NCBI GenBank assembly: GCA_016927125.1 | Contig: JAFGNG010000137.1 | Location: forward strand, 1-10,762 | Length of the DNA: 10,762 nucleotides | Direction of reading: 5' to 3' | DNA from: Planctomycetota bacterium | Lineage (GTDB): Bacteria > Planctomycetota > SZUA-567 > JAFGNG01 | Part shown: positions 1 to 8,400 of the stretch, piece by piece | How positions within the stretch are numbered: position 1 is the first letter of the stretch | Layout of the letters: each line of letters starts with the position of its first letter | The notes under the pieces: model-generated | What the model was told of the DNA's origin: nothing | What the model saw: the letters and a program-made list of their open reading frames with translations, nothing else | Database searches by the model: none | Translations under genes and position numbers: made by a program

Positions 1-539
1 ACCGCGATCGAGCGCTGCGCCCCGTCTTCGGAGGTCATCTCCACCTCGACATTATTGGCGGCTTCTTCCTTCTCCATCGCCCGGATGAGGATGGCGGCCA
101 GTTCCTTGTTGCAGCTCTGCATGACCGCCTCCGCCTGCAGGCTCCGGGCCGCGGCGGTCAGGGTATGGAGATCCGTTTCCCTCTGCGCAGTGGAATTTTC
201 TTTCAGAGGCAGGAGCTGCGCGGCGGCGGCATTCAGCGCGACCAACTGCTGGTTGGAATCAATCGCCAACACGCCGTCGCTGATGCTTTCCAGGATATTG
301 GCAAGATAATTTTTCAAAGAGGAAATTTCTTCCACCCTCGCGGAGAGTTCCTCATTCTTGCTGCGCAGTTCGCCGCTCAATTCCTCCACGCGCGCCCGCA
401 GCATATCATGGCTCTGCTTGAGCTGCTTGGTAGATTCATTGAACGCGGCAATGAATTCGGTAAGCTCCGAGACGCCCATCGGCTTGTCGGTCGGCCACTT
501 CGCCGGCATCTCTGCGCTTTCGACCGTTTCATCCGTCAT
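1..539 (-). CDS. PAS-domain sensor protein, probably a histidine kinase (N-terminal part only)
   Basis: The first 179 codons are present and the gene continues beyond base 1. Residues about 25-76 are polar heptad-like helix (motifs KQLKQSHDML, VEELSGELRS), a probable coiled coil. From about residue 77 a PAS domain begins, with the typical run ILESISDGVLAIDSNQQLV followed by LNAAAAQLL. No membrane segment is seen, so it is probably cytoplasmic. A coiled coil followed by PAS resembles flagellar sensor kinases of the FleS/FlrB class and NtrB-like kinases. The upstream FlgN-like gene supports a flagellar role, but the HisKA/ATPase part lies outside the window, so kinase activity is inferred. A GTG codon (540-542) sits directly before the ATG, right after a stop codon. 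GGAG at 551-554 is 8 nt from the GTG and 11 nt from the ATG, so the GTG may be the true start. Confidence 0.75.
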   Translation of the reverse strand, partial: MTDETVESAEMPAKWPTDKPMGVSELTEFIAAFNESTKQLKQSHDMLRARVEELSGELRSKNEELSARVEEISSLKNYLANILESISDGVLAIDSNQQLVALNAAAAQLLPLKENSTAQRETDLHTLTAAARSLQAEAVMQSCNKELAAILIRAMEKEEAANNVEVEMTSEDGAQRSIA

Positions 540-609
540 CACTTAAGCCACTCCAACTGATTTACCCTGTTCCACTTAACCCGTCCAAATTCTGCAAATT
601 GGCTTCGCT

Positions 610-1068
610 TTATTTGGTCTTGTCGGTAAAGCGCCCACCGGAGGCCGGCTTATTCGCTCCGTAAGCCTTCAGCATCTGCTTACCCTTCTGGATCTTGGTA
701 ATCCGCTTGCTCTTTTCGCTACTGCCGGAGAGTAAGGCTTCGCGGCCACTCTCTTCGATTTCCAGAATCTTGCCGAGGATGGCTTTCACCTGCTCATGCG
801 CGGTTTCCACCGGGGCACGCTCCGCCTCGGAGAGTGTGCCCTTGCAAGCTTCCCAGCGCTGGAGAAGGTCGCCGGAGGCCTCGCTGACCTTGGCCAGTTC
901 GCCCATCAACACCTGTTTCTGGGAAAGGATCGCCAGCAATTCGGCAGTATCCTTCTGGGCAATGAAATCAGCCTGCTTCTGGCTCAAGGCCAAAACCTGC
1001 TCATACTTCTCGCCCTGAGTGGCCAGGAAGTTTTCCATCTGTTGTAAGATTTCTCGCGGTTTCGGCAT
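610..1068 (-). CDS. FlgN-like helical protein (putative flagellar export chaperone)
   Basis: This 152-residue protein is predicted to be almost entirely helical, with no signal peptide or membrane segment. The N-terminal 100 residues are heptad-rich (LALSQKQADFIAQKDTAELL, LSQKQVLMGELAKV). This is the pattern of FlgN/YvyG-type chaperones, which bind the hook-associated proteins FlgK and FlgL before export. The length matches the family, usually about 140-160 residues. The C-terminal 30 residues are basic and low in structure (LKAYGANKPASGGRF), as in many FlgN tails. FlgN sequences diverge strongly, so this is a fold-and-context call, and another small coiled-coil protein is possible. The start is supported by AAGGG at 1076-1080, 7 nt upstream. 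The downstream PAS sensor gene begins about 70 bp after the stop and is probably co-transcribed. Confidence 0.55.
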   Translation of the reverse strand: MPKPREILQQMENFLATQGEKYEQVLALSQKQADFIAQKDTAELLAILSQKQVLMGELAKVSEASGDLLQRWEACKGTLSEAERAPVETAHEQVKAILGKILEIEESGREALLSGSSEKSKRITKIQKGKQMLKAYGANKPASGGRFTDKTK

Positions 1069-1102
1069 CTTGAATCCCTTTGAATATTTTCTTGTAACCG
1101 TA

Positions 1103-1130
1103 ATGATTCAAATTTTCAAATGTTTGTCAA
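1103..1130 (-). promoter_or_regulatory. Possible sigma-70 promoter for the FlgN-like gene
   Basis: On the minus strand a perfect TTGACA (1125-1130) is followed after 16 nt by AATCAT (1103-1108), which matches the -10 consensus at four of six positions. It lies in the 106-bp AT-rich gap after the TPR gene, about 35-60 bp before the FlgN-like start. The gap and the promoter suggest that the FlgN/PAS pair can be transcribed independently of the TPR gene. The -10 match is weak. Confidence 0.35.
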
Positions 1131-1174
1131 AGGTTGCTATTTGCTTCTATCATCACATCCATTATTATGCCTGC

Positions 1175-4100
1175 TTACTGGTTTTTGCCAAGGGTAAGGT
1201 AATCAAGATCCGCGATCCGTTCTTCATTGACCTCGGCCCAGTATTCGCTGCCATACTCCGTGGCGAAGGTTCCGGCCCCGGCCACCGGGGCGTTCGCGGC
1301 GGCGTGGCGGGCCTGGATATACTTATTCCTGGCTTCCTGCAACCGCCCCATCTTCCGCAAGCATTCCCCCATCATGTAGATCAGGTAGGGGCTTTCCTCG
1401 ACACTGAGCCGGTCGTGCGCCTGCTCATAGACGTCAAAGGCCTCTTGATAATCCTCTGTGCGCAGGAAGGATGCGCCCAGGAAGAAATAGGCATTACGGT
1501 GGATGCGTTGCATAATCTTGTCAGGCCCTTCCTCTCTGAGGAAGACCTGGCTGCCGTAAAGGTTCTCATCCAGCAGTTGCCGCAACAACGGCTGCGCCCA
1601 GGAATCCTGGTCGAATTCCCGATGGATCAATGCCAGCATATAGGTGGCCTGAAACCGGCTGCGCTGGACATCCAGGTAATTATCCGGTTCGCGCTCCTTG
1701 CGGATGCCCTCGGGATTCTCGATGGGGTCATAAAGGGTATAGCGTTTGAGCGCTTCCCTTAAAACCGTTTCGGCTTTGCGATAATACTCCCGCGAATCCT
1801 CCAGCAGTTTTGCTTGCGCCTCCGGCTCCTGGTTGCTCTCGCTATTTGCCTTTAACAACCTGCCAATCTCAAAATAGGTTTCGCCCAGGGCGAAGGTGCT
1901 CCACCGCCAGGGATGGCTCTCGGGCGCGACCCCCACCAGGCGGCGGAGCTGTTCAAAAACCTCGCGCGCGGTGCGCGGAATCACATCGTCCTCGGTCTTG
2001 ATCCTCGCACCCAGTAGAATCTTCGGAAACGCTACATGTAGTAAGCTGCGGTTGAGGCGGACTACATCGACTTTCGAGAGGGTAGGAATCCCCCGGCGCA
2101 AGAGGTCGGTCGCTTCATCTTCCAGTTCGATCCCCCGCCAGGCAATGGGATCGTAAAATCCCGGCTCCTGAATAATTCGGTTGAGCTCCGTCAGAAGCGA
2201 TTCCTTCAGACTACTCTCAAGCATCTGGCTGGGCAGCATGCCGATCAATTCATCAGTAAAATTCTCGCTCAGCAACGACCAGATCCGCCGGACCGGGGAA
2301 TCGGCAGTGGTCTTCTCCCCAAGCTTGAGCGCGGTGATGCATTCCTTCCAATCCAGGATATGATCGGGACGCAGAAGATTGCCCTCCAACTGGTTGGCAT
2401 CCAGGTTGTCGCGCAGGTAACGGCTCCCCGGCGCGCCGAGGTGGGCGTGGTCCTCCTCGACCGCGGACCAGTCCAGGTAGTTCGCGCCCAGGTAATACAT
2501 TGCTTTCCTGCCTTCGGCGAGCATGCTGTTCCGGGCATTCTGGCGGAAGGTGAGTTCCGCGCGGGCATAGAGCCCCATCTTCCGGTAGGCGAGGCCGACG
2601 ATATTACGCACCTCGCTGGCCTGCTCCGAGCGGCCGTGGCGCTTCAGAAAGAGCAGCAGGCTTTCCACCGAACGCTCATAGGCGCCGGTGGAGAAGAAGA
2701 GCTCCCCGGCTTGCAGCAGGGCTTCGGCATCACTGGCGGAACCGGGCTTTTCAAGCGCGATTCTTTCGAAGGTATCCGCCGCCTTCATCTTCAGCTTGCG
2801 GGCCTGCTCCTTATCCTCCTCCCGGCCAAAAGGCGGGCGGGCCAGCAGATCCGAACGGCGGGCATAGAGGTTGGCAATTGTCAGCAACGTGTTGACATCC
2901 GGTGGGTTGTATTCTTTCTGCAGCAGTTCGTAGACATTGACGGCCAGCTCCAGGATCTGTTTCTGTTCATGGCTGCGGCGAAGCGCCTCCGACCATTGCA
3001 TTGATCCCCGGTCCGAGACCTCGGCCCACTCCGGGGGATATTCCATAGCATCCGCTTCTTCGACATATTTTCTACCGAGCTGTGACAGATCGCGGGAGAT
3101 CTCCCGGATTGAAACCAGGCCGGCATCCCCGGTTGTCTCGATTCCCGGCAGTTGCTTATAGACCTGCCAGGCCTGATTAAGCTGGCTCTCCTGCAGATAG
3201 CTGTGCCCTAATCCCCAGAGAGTACCGAGGCGGACATTCCTGACCGGGTTGGTTCCCAGCACATTCAACAACAGCCGACGCGCCTCCGAAGTGCGGTTTT
3301 CCAGTAACAGGCTGCGCGCAATCATTACCCGGGATTCCTGGAGATACTGCACCTTACTGCCCTCGGCGGTGGCATCCCCGACTGCAACATCAAAGAAGCT
3401 TCTGGCCCTTTGCAAGACCTCGTTGCGCTTGTCTTTGGGGGTGACCCTCTCCTGGCTGGCCAGGGTAAGGCCGCCGCCAATCAAGAGGCGCAGCGGAGCA
3501 GTGAGCAGGTTTGGCGCGCGTAAGGCGTCATCCAGCAGGGAGTGCCCCAAAGCGCCGGGGAGCTCCGCGGAGTTTTCTGACATTGGCTGATGGCTCAAAT
3601 CTTCCAGGCTTGACCGCAGCCGGACCCCCTGGCGGTTGATGAAATCCCAAGAGCTCTCCGTCCCCACGTCCATGGCGGCGGCGACGGAGAGGTAGGAGCG
3701 TCCGGCGCGGAAATAAGCGTCCTGGAGAAAATTCACCGGCGCGCTCGCTTCCACAATCTCGGTGTAAATTTCGGCAGCATTGAGGAATTCCGCCCTCGCC
3801 GCCTCGAGGCTGTCCTGGCGCTGGGCGCCCAAAAAGAAATCAGCCTCGTCAAACTTGGCGGTTCCGCGCGCGTAAGCCATACCCGCCAGGCGCATCTTGG
3901 CGGCGAAGAACTCGTTATTGCGTGGTGCCTTGAGGAGAAATACCCGGTATTCCCGCTCCGCCAGCTCTTCCAGATCCGACTGATCATACGCCCGGGCAAG
4001 ATGATAATGCAGGTTTTCCCAGTCCACGGGGAGTAATTCGTAATCGATCGGTGGATATTCCGGCGCGGCACCCCCTCTGGATTTACCCTCCTTTTCAGCC

Positions 4101-4819
4101 CGAAGGCGGCGGGTTTCTTCCTGGAAAAAAGCTGAGCGAAGCTGCTCCAAAGCCGAGCGCGCCTCCACGGGCCAGCCCAGTTCGAGCTTGATCTCCGCGA
4201 CCTGATACTTGATATACTCCACGCGTCTTTTTTTACGTTCATCCACCTCGGTAATGCCCGCGATAGGTGGCGCGCCGGTCAGGTACTGCTTCTCCCAACC
4301 GGCCTTGGCTTCACCTTGGCGCGGCTGTGATTCCAGGACCTCCGCCATCGAGTAGAGATTCAGCGCGCTCAGCAAGAGCTCGCGTCGGAGCGGGGCGATG
4401 GTAGTCGATTCCGCCCGCAAACGGTTGGCTTCGGCCAGGAGGAGGTAAGGATTGACATAGTTGAAATTAAAGGAATCTATTGTCGTGCTGTAGTGACGCA
4501 GCAGCCTGCCCAGGTTAACCCGCGCGACATTCAGCCTGGCTTCCTCCTCCTCCGCTTCCAGGGGACGGCTGGGATGGCGGACTTCATTCAGGGCTGTCTC
4601 CCCGGCTGCATAGTATTCCGCGGGTGTCTTGCGCTTCTTCAACTCCCCGCCGGGATCGAGCGCCAGCGTCAGCAAGCCAAAGACAATGGCAAAGCCAAAG
4701 AGGATAAGAGGGGCCAGATTGTATACGAGTTGCAGCGGGGAAGCGTTCTCCTCCTCCGCCACTTCCTCAATATTATCAAAGCCTATCAGTTCTTCTAGTT
4801 CTTCAGTTTCTTCCGGCAT
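1175..4819 (-). CDS. Large membrane-anchored TPR-repeat protein, function unknown
   Basis: This 1214-residue protein opens with a very acidic 25-residue tail (MPEETEELEELIGFDN). A single hydrophobic helix follows at about residues 31-54 (LAPLILFGFAIVFGLLTLAL), then a basic patch KKRK near residue 60. The rest is a helical solenoid with many TPR-like pairs. The clearest are near residues 700-780 (LLQAGELFFSTGAYERSVES, VGLAYRKMGLYARAELTF) and 1110-1178 (FFLGASFLRTEDYQEAFDVY, MMGECLRKMGRLQEARNKYI). TPR solenoids are protein-binding scaffolds, and no catalytic domain is seen. Topology is ambiguous: proteins of this type are usually periplasmic, but the acidic N-side and basic C-side favour a cytoplasmic solenoid by the positive-inside rule. 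SD support is modest: GGGG lies 8 nt before the ATG and AAGGG is too close. The upstream MerR gene ends 71 bp away and may share its promoter. Confidence 0.85.
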   Translation of the reverse strand: MPEETEELEELIGFDNIEEVAEEENASPLQLVYNLAPLILFGFAIVFGLLTLALDPGGELKKRKTPAEYYAAGETALNEVRHPSRPLEAEEEEARLNVARVNLGRLLRHYSTTIDSFNFNYVNPYLLLAEANRLRAESTTIAPLRRELLLSALNLYSMAEVLESQPRQGEAKAGWEKQYLTGAPPIAGITEVDERKKRRVEYIKYQVAEIKLELGWPVEARSALEQLRSAFFQEETRRLRAEKEGKSRGGAAPEYPPIDYELLPVDWENLHYHLARAYDQSDLEELAEREYRVFLLKAPRNNEFFAAKMRLAGMAYARGTAKFDEADFFLGAQRQDSLEAARAEFLNAAEIYTEIVEASAPVNFLQDAYFRAGRSYLSVAAAMDVGTESSWDFINRQGVRLRSSLEDLSHQPMSENSAELPGALGHSLLDDALRAPNLLTAPLRLLIGGGLTLASQERVTPKDKRNEVLQRARSFFDVAVGDATAEGSKVQYLQESRVMIARSLLLENRTSEARRLLLNVLGTNPVRNVRLGTLWGLGHSYLQESQLNQAWQVYKQLPGIETTGDAGLVSIREISRDLSQLGRKYVEEADAMEYPPEWAEVSDRGSMQWSEALRRSHEQKQILELAVNVYELLQKEYNPPDVNTLLTIANLYARRSDLLARPPFGREEDKEQARKLKMKAADTFERIALEKPGSASDAEALLQAGELFFSTGAYERSVESLLLFLKRHGRSEQASEVRNIVGLAYRKMGLYARAELTFRQNARNSMLAEGRKAMYYLGANYLDWSAVEEDHAHLGAPGSRYLRDNLDANQLEGNLLRPDHILDWKECITALKLGEKTTADSPVRRIWSLLSENFTDELIGMLPSQMLESSLKESLLTELNRIIQEPGFYDPIAWRGIELEDEATDLLRRGIPTLSKVDVVRLNRSLLHVAFPKILLGARIKTEDDVIPRTAREVFEQLRRLVGVAPESHPWRWSTFALGETYFEIGRLLKANSESNQEPEAQAKLLEDSREYYRKAETVLREALKRYTLYDPIENPEGIRKEREPDNYLDVQRSRFQATYMLALIHREFDQDSWAQPLLRQLLDENLYGSQVFLREEGPDKIMQRIHRNAYFFLGASFLRTEDYQEAFDVYEQAHDRLSVEESPYLIYMMGECLRKMGRLQEARNKYIQARHAAANAPVAGAGTFATEYGSEYWAEVNEERIADLDYLTLGKNQ

Positions 4820-4839
4820 TTCCCTTGCCCCATGCGTCT

Positions 4840-4885
4840 AAAAAAGCCCCCGGTTACAGCACTCCGCATTAGCTTGATTGCAACC
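4840..4885 (-). terminator. Weak terminator or attenuator candidate between merR-like and TPR genes
   Basis: In the minus-strand transcript GGUUGCA (4879-4885) can pair with UGUAACC (4852-4858), seven pairs including one G-U, around a 20-nt loop. It is followed by GGGGGC and then six U (4840-4845). The long loop and the spacer before the U run make it a poor intrinsic terminator. It could partly reduce read-through from merR into the TPR gene. Confidence 0.2.
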
Positions 4886-4890
4886 TTAAC

Positions 4891-5157
4891 TCATTCCGCT
4901 GGCACATTACTACGGGATTTCGCCGCCTCCGCGTCAAACTTCTCCTTGATCTCGGCCAGCGTGTATTTATTCTTCATCTCCTGGATCATGGCCAGGCGCT
5001 CAAAGACAGATTCATTGTAAAGCCGATGGTTGCCCTGGGTTCTCCGCGCCTCGGTAATCAACCCCCAGACCGTATAATTATGGATTGTCTGCCTGGAGAT
5101 GCTGGCATACTCCATCACCTCGCCGATCCGGTAAAGTTTTTCTATCTTCTTCAACAT
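4891..5157 (-). CDS. Small MerR-family transcriptional regulator
   Basis: With the ATG at 5157 the product has 88 residues. Residues about 8-46 form a MerR-type winged helix-turn-helix: YRIGEVMEYASISRQTIHNY is the DNA-binding helix pair, and the wing carries GNHRLY, the characteristic R-L/R-Y ending. A short helix (RLAMIQEMKNKYTLAEIKEK) follows, with no room for a long dimerisation coil or an effector domain. This places it with short MerR-like proteins rather than the metal-sensing MerR, CueR or SoxR, and no metal-binding cysteines are present. An upstream in-frame TTG at 5181 was not chosen because it has no ribosome site; AAAGG lies 10 nt before the ATG. It probably regulates its own promoter in the divergent intergenic region and perhaps the downstream TPR gene or the divergent sigma fusion. 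Confidence 0.85.
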   Translation of the reverse strand: MLKKIEKLYRIGEVMEYASISRQTIHNYTVWGLITEARRTQGNHRLYNESVFERLAMIQEMKNKYTLAEIKEKFDAEAAKSRSNVPAE

Positions 5158-5240
5158 CAAGAGATTGCCTTTGCTTGTCAAGCGGCTGGAGAAAACCCAG
5201 ATCCATAATTAAATAAATCAGCATATCCAGAATCAAGAAG

Positions 5241-5252
5241 AAAACGCGTTTT
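5241..5252. promoter_or_regulatory. Perfect 12-bp palindrome AAAACGCGTTTT, possible operator
   Basis: AAAACGCGTTTT reads identically on both strands. It lies about 19-30 bp downstream of the -10 of the merR-directed promoter, so a bound regulator could block transcription. The likely binder, by position only, is the MerR-like protein itself. Confidence 0.35.
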
Positions 5253-5268
5253 ATGATTTATATTTTAT

Positions 5269-5280
5269 ATTTTATAAAAT
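5269..5280. promoter_or_regulatory. Perfect 12-bp palindrome ATTTTATAAAAT over the -10 element
   Basis: ATTTTATAAAAT is self-complementary and contains the TATAAA -10 of the merR-directed promoter. Its centre is 28 bp from the centre of the AAAACGCGTTTT palindrome. AT-only palindromes arise easily in AT-rich DNA, so its operator role is uncertain. Confidence 0.3.
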
Positions 5281-5299
5281 GTAAAGTACTGGGCGTCAA
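5271..5299 (-). promoter_or_regulatory. Near-consensus sigma-70 promoter for the merR-like gene
   Basis: On the minus strand TTGACG (5294-5299) is followed by an exact 17-nt spacer and TATAAA (5271-5276), each matching consensus at five of six positions. Transcription would start near 5264, giving a leader of roughly 105 nt before the merR-like ATG at 5157. It could also drive the TPR gene as an operon. Confidence 0.6.
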
Positions 5300-5406
5300 T
5301 AATATCCATAACCCCCCTGTTTTTCGCAGATTAGCTTTTTTATGCAAACTTATGGTTAATAAAATGGATTTGGTGCTTTCAGCACGTCGATCAGAGTTTT
5401 TTTGTT

Positions 5407-5481
5407 ATGATTAAAAAAATTGTTTCTATATTTCCGCTCTGCTGGTTTTTAATAAGTATGGGAACCAATACTACAATTTAA
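5407..5481 (+). CDS. Possible 24-residue leader peptide before the sigma fusion
   Basis: A short open frame begins ATG ATT AAA AAA ATT and ends 15 nt before the sigma-fusion start. The peptide starts MIKKIVSIFPLCWFLISMG: basic residues followed by a hydrophobic stretch, like a membrane leader. There is no good ribosome site, only GAG about 12 nt upstream before a T run, and the frame overlaps the TACAAT sequence. A chance frame is quite possible. Confidence 0.2.
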   Translation: MIKKIVSIFPLCWFLISMGTNTTI

Positions 5482-5496
5482 AGACAGGAAGATTGC

Positions 5497-8400
5497 ATGA
5501 CCGATTACCAGCTCCTGCAGGAATATGTGAAAGATGGCTCACAGAGCGCCTTTGCCAAGGTGGTGGAGCAGCATCTCGCCCTGGTGTACTCCTCTGCCCT
5601 GCGGCAGGTTCGGGACCGACACCTCGCCGAGGATATCTCGCAGGCGGTCTTTCTCGGACTGGCGCAGAAGGCGAAGAAGCTTGGCAAGGATGCCTCGCTC
5701 GCGGGCTGGCTCTTCACAGCCACGCGCTATGCCTCGGCCAATGCTATTCGAACAAGGAGGCGGCGGATGTATCATGAACGCACTGCAGCACAGGCTGCCA
5801 ACCAGGAAGTAATTAACGACAACATCTGGGAGAGCCTCTCTCCCTTCCTTGATAATGCCCTCGCCTCCCTCAGGAAGAAGGAGCGCGAGGCAGTCCTCCT
5901 GCATTACTTCGAGGGGAAGAGCCTGCCGGAGGTCGCGGGCGAGCTCTCCCTCACGGAAGACGGGGCGAGAAAACGGATCAACAAGGCTATCGACAAGCTG
6001 CGCGGCTTTTTGCGGCGTAAGGGCGTGGCCGTGCCGTTAACGGCTTTTATAGCACTTCTTCCTTCCAAGGCAATGGCAGCGGTTCCGGTCACCCTGGCAA
6101 GCGCAACCGTCTCTACCGCTATGGGGATGGCCGGGGCAGGCATAGCTGGCGCGGCTGGAGTATCAGGCACCATTTCCGCTATTACTGAAGGGATGATGAA
6201 GATGATGTTCTGGACGAAGATGCAGACCGCGGCAGTAATCACTGTCGCCGCCGTCGCCGTCGGCGGCGCTGCCGCACCGGTGGTGGTAAAGGCAATGGAG
6301 GAAAAAGCAAAGCCGGTTTTAGCTAAAGAGATTCAGCCAGAAGCAACTGACTCCGCACAGGAAATGATTGTCTATAAAGGCGTGGTCAAGAATGAAGCCG
6401 GAGAGCCGGTGGAGGGGGTGACTGTCCGCTATGCTGAAAAAAGCGCGGAATGCAGGAAATATGAACCCCCTCCCATTGTAGCCACTACCGCTGCCGATGG
6501 CAGCTTTTCAACCCTCCCGGTTATCAAAGCGAAAGAATACAACCAAGAAGGTTATGCACTGCTCTTCGAGCATCCGGCATACGGTTTTATCTGGGCTGTG
6601 CCGGAATTGAAGAAGAGGTATTCTATTCATCCGGACTCATTTGACATTACCCTTTACCAACCCAAGGAGATCCGCGGCCAGATTACAGACCAAGCAGGCC
6701 AGCCGCTCCCAGACGCCTATATTATTTTGGAATTAGAATATGAAGTATCTATCAGAATTACTACTCATCATTATCCTCAACGAATTCAAGGTTGGTGGCA
6801 GCAATACCCGGAAAATTTTCTGGCGCATCCTTGCGTAGCCAAGACCGATGCCGAGGGCAGGTTTGTTTTCAAGAACATCCCCGAACCAGCCCGGGCGCAT
6901 CCAGTCGTGCTCAAGGCGGGATACGTAAGTAATACTATCCCATCTACTGGCCATGAGAGGTGTTTTATCCGTGGCGGCGAGGATGAGATCTTGCAGATTA
7001 CTATGGGACCGGCGGGAACTATCCAAGGCTCCCTTACTTTTGATGGCAAGCCTTTCCGTGAATCCGGGATTGTAATCACGGCCCGGGTTGCGGGAGGTCT
7101 TCATAAAAACCCCTATGGATACGTTGCCAAAGTGGAAACTGATCCGGAGGGGAAATTCCTGATCAACAGCCTCATGCCAGGCAAGCCTATGATTACTGTT
7201 GGACTGAACCAGAGACTCAAGGACCTGGGCCTGGCTCCAACCGGCCCGGAATGGGTTGAATGTTGGGCAGGCAAAGAATCCACAATAGAATTAAAGCTGG
7301 AAGCACAGCCCAGATATTCCGTTGAGGTGCTGGTGGTTGATAAGGAAACCGGTACCCCCCTGCCTGATCGCTTTGTATCAGCAAGCAGCGCAGACAGGAC
7401 TGGTGAATGGGGGGAGGCTTACACCAATACCGATGGCATCGCAACTATGCTTCTACTGGAAGGAAGATATCTATTTAACGTAGCGAACATAGGAAGCAGC
7501 TTTAGCCGCTATTTGGGGGAACCAAAAACTATTAAACCATCAAACGACAACATCCCGATCAAACTGACTGTTAGCAATCCGCCGTTACTTAAGGGTAAAG
7601 TTATTTACCCTGATAAAACTCCGGCCGCAGCCTTTATTGCTATTCAAAGTAACAACCTGATCAAGACTAATAGTCAGGGAGAATTTGAATCTCAATTCAG
7701 AACCGCTATCAACTCGAATCTGAAGAGGCAGGCTGCCTTTGCATTTGATAATAGCAAAACCCTGGGGCGGTATTTCTTCTTCAATATTGCCCAGCCACCC
7801 CAAGACCTGGAAATCATGCTGCAACCCCTGGCGAGCGTTGAGGGGCATCTCGACGTGTCTGAAGGCTTTCCCTTGCACGATCTATACTACTCTATCAGCA
7901 TTGTTTATGAAGGGCCTCATCACGTTAACGCCATATACTCAGACAAATTTATCGGCTTCCAGGTTGGGGAAGATGGACATTTTAAAATCACCGGCATTCC
8001 TACCGGCCTGCCTGTAAGCATTTACCTGAAAAAACCGGGGTACTCAGTCAAACTTGCAGTAGCGGACCTGACCCCTGGCGAAACCCAGGATCTGGGCGAG
8101 GTACACCTCAAGGCGCATAGAGGGCTTGCAGAAGGAGAAACTCTTGATTTAACCGGGGTTCTGGAAGGACGGGTCATTGATGAGGCAATGAATCCTGCAA
8201 GCGGGGTGAACGTCAGCGTTAATGCCGTGGGAGTCTCACTAATCGAGGATACTACGGACAGCCGCGGCAGGTTCTTTTTCAAAGGCCTGGCGCAAGGCAA
8301 AAAAGCAACAATAACTGCCTCTGGTGGTTATTATAGCCCTTGCAGAGTAGAGACCGTAGTGGGGAAAACTGACCATGTGCTGCAGATTTTCCCAAGCGGT

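Larger units (their letters stand above)
5158..5496. other. AT-rich divergent intergenic region
   Basis: These 339 bp separate the minus-strand merR-like gene from the plus-strand sigma-fusion gene. They hold a strong merR-directed promoter (5271-5299), two perfect 12-bp palindromes (5241-5252 and 5269-5280), and three imperfect ATTTTAT units at about 5256-5276. A small hairpin with GTGCT/AGCAC arms lies at 5373-5385, and a run of seven T at 5397-5403. No strong plus-strand promoter is seen. TACAAT at 5472-5477 could be a -10, with a poor -35 and only about 12 nt of leader before the sigma gene. A 24-codon reading frame at 5407-5481 is listed separately. Confidence 0.7.

Noticed and set aside
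585..602. Stem-loop CCAAATT-CTGC-AAATTGG just after the FlgN-like stop, considered as a terminator
   Set aside because: The stem is short with one mismatch, AT-rich, and not followed by a T run; the next gene's ribosome site is close, so read-through is expected.
1019..1762. Plus-strand open frame of 247 codons crossing the FlgN-like start and the end of the TPR gene
   Set aside because: It is antisense to two well-supported genes, lacks a ribosome site, and its translation has no recognisable domain; GC-rich coding DNA often leaves such open antisense frames.
2360..3004. Plus-strand open frame of 214 codons inside the TPR gene
   Set aside because: It lies fully antisense to the TPR coding sequence, whose repeats continue without a break, and has no ribosome site or recognisable motif.
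5158..5181. Upstream TTG start for the MerR-like protein
   Set aside because: No ribosome site precedes it and the eight extra residues are not part of the DNA-binding domain; AAAGG sits properly before the ATG at 5157.
5373..5403. GTGCT-TTC-AGCAC hairpin followed by a T run, considered as an intrinsic terminator
   Set aside because: The stem is only 5 bp, 11 nt separate it from the T run, and no plus-strand gene ends upstream of it.
5539..5904. Minus-strand open frame of 121 codons opposite the sigma domains
   Set aside because: It is a shadow of the clearly conserved sigma regions 2 and 4 on the plus strand.
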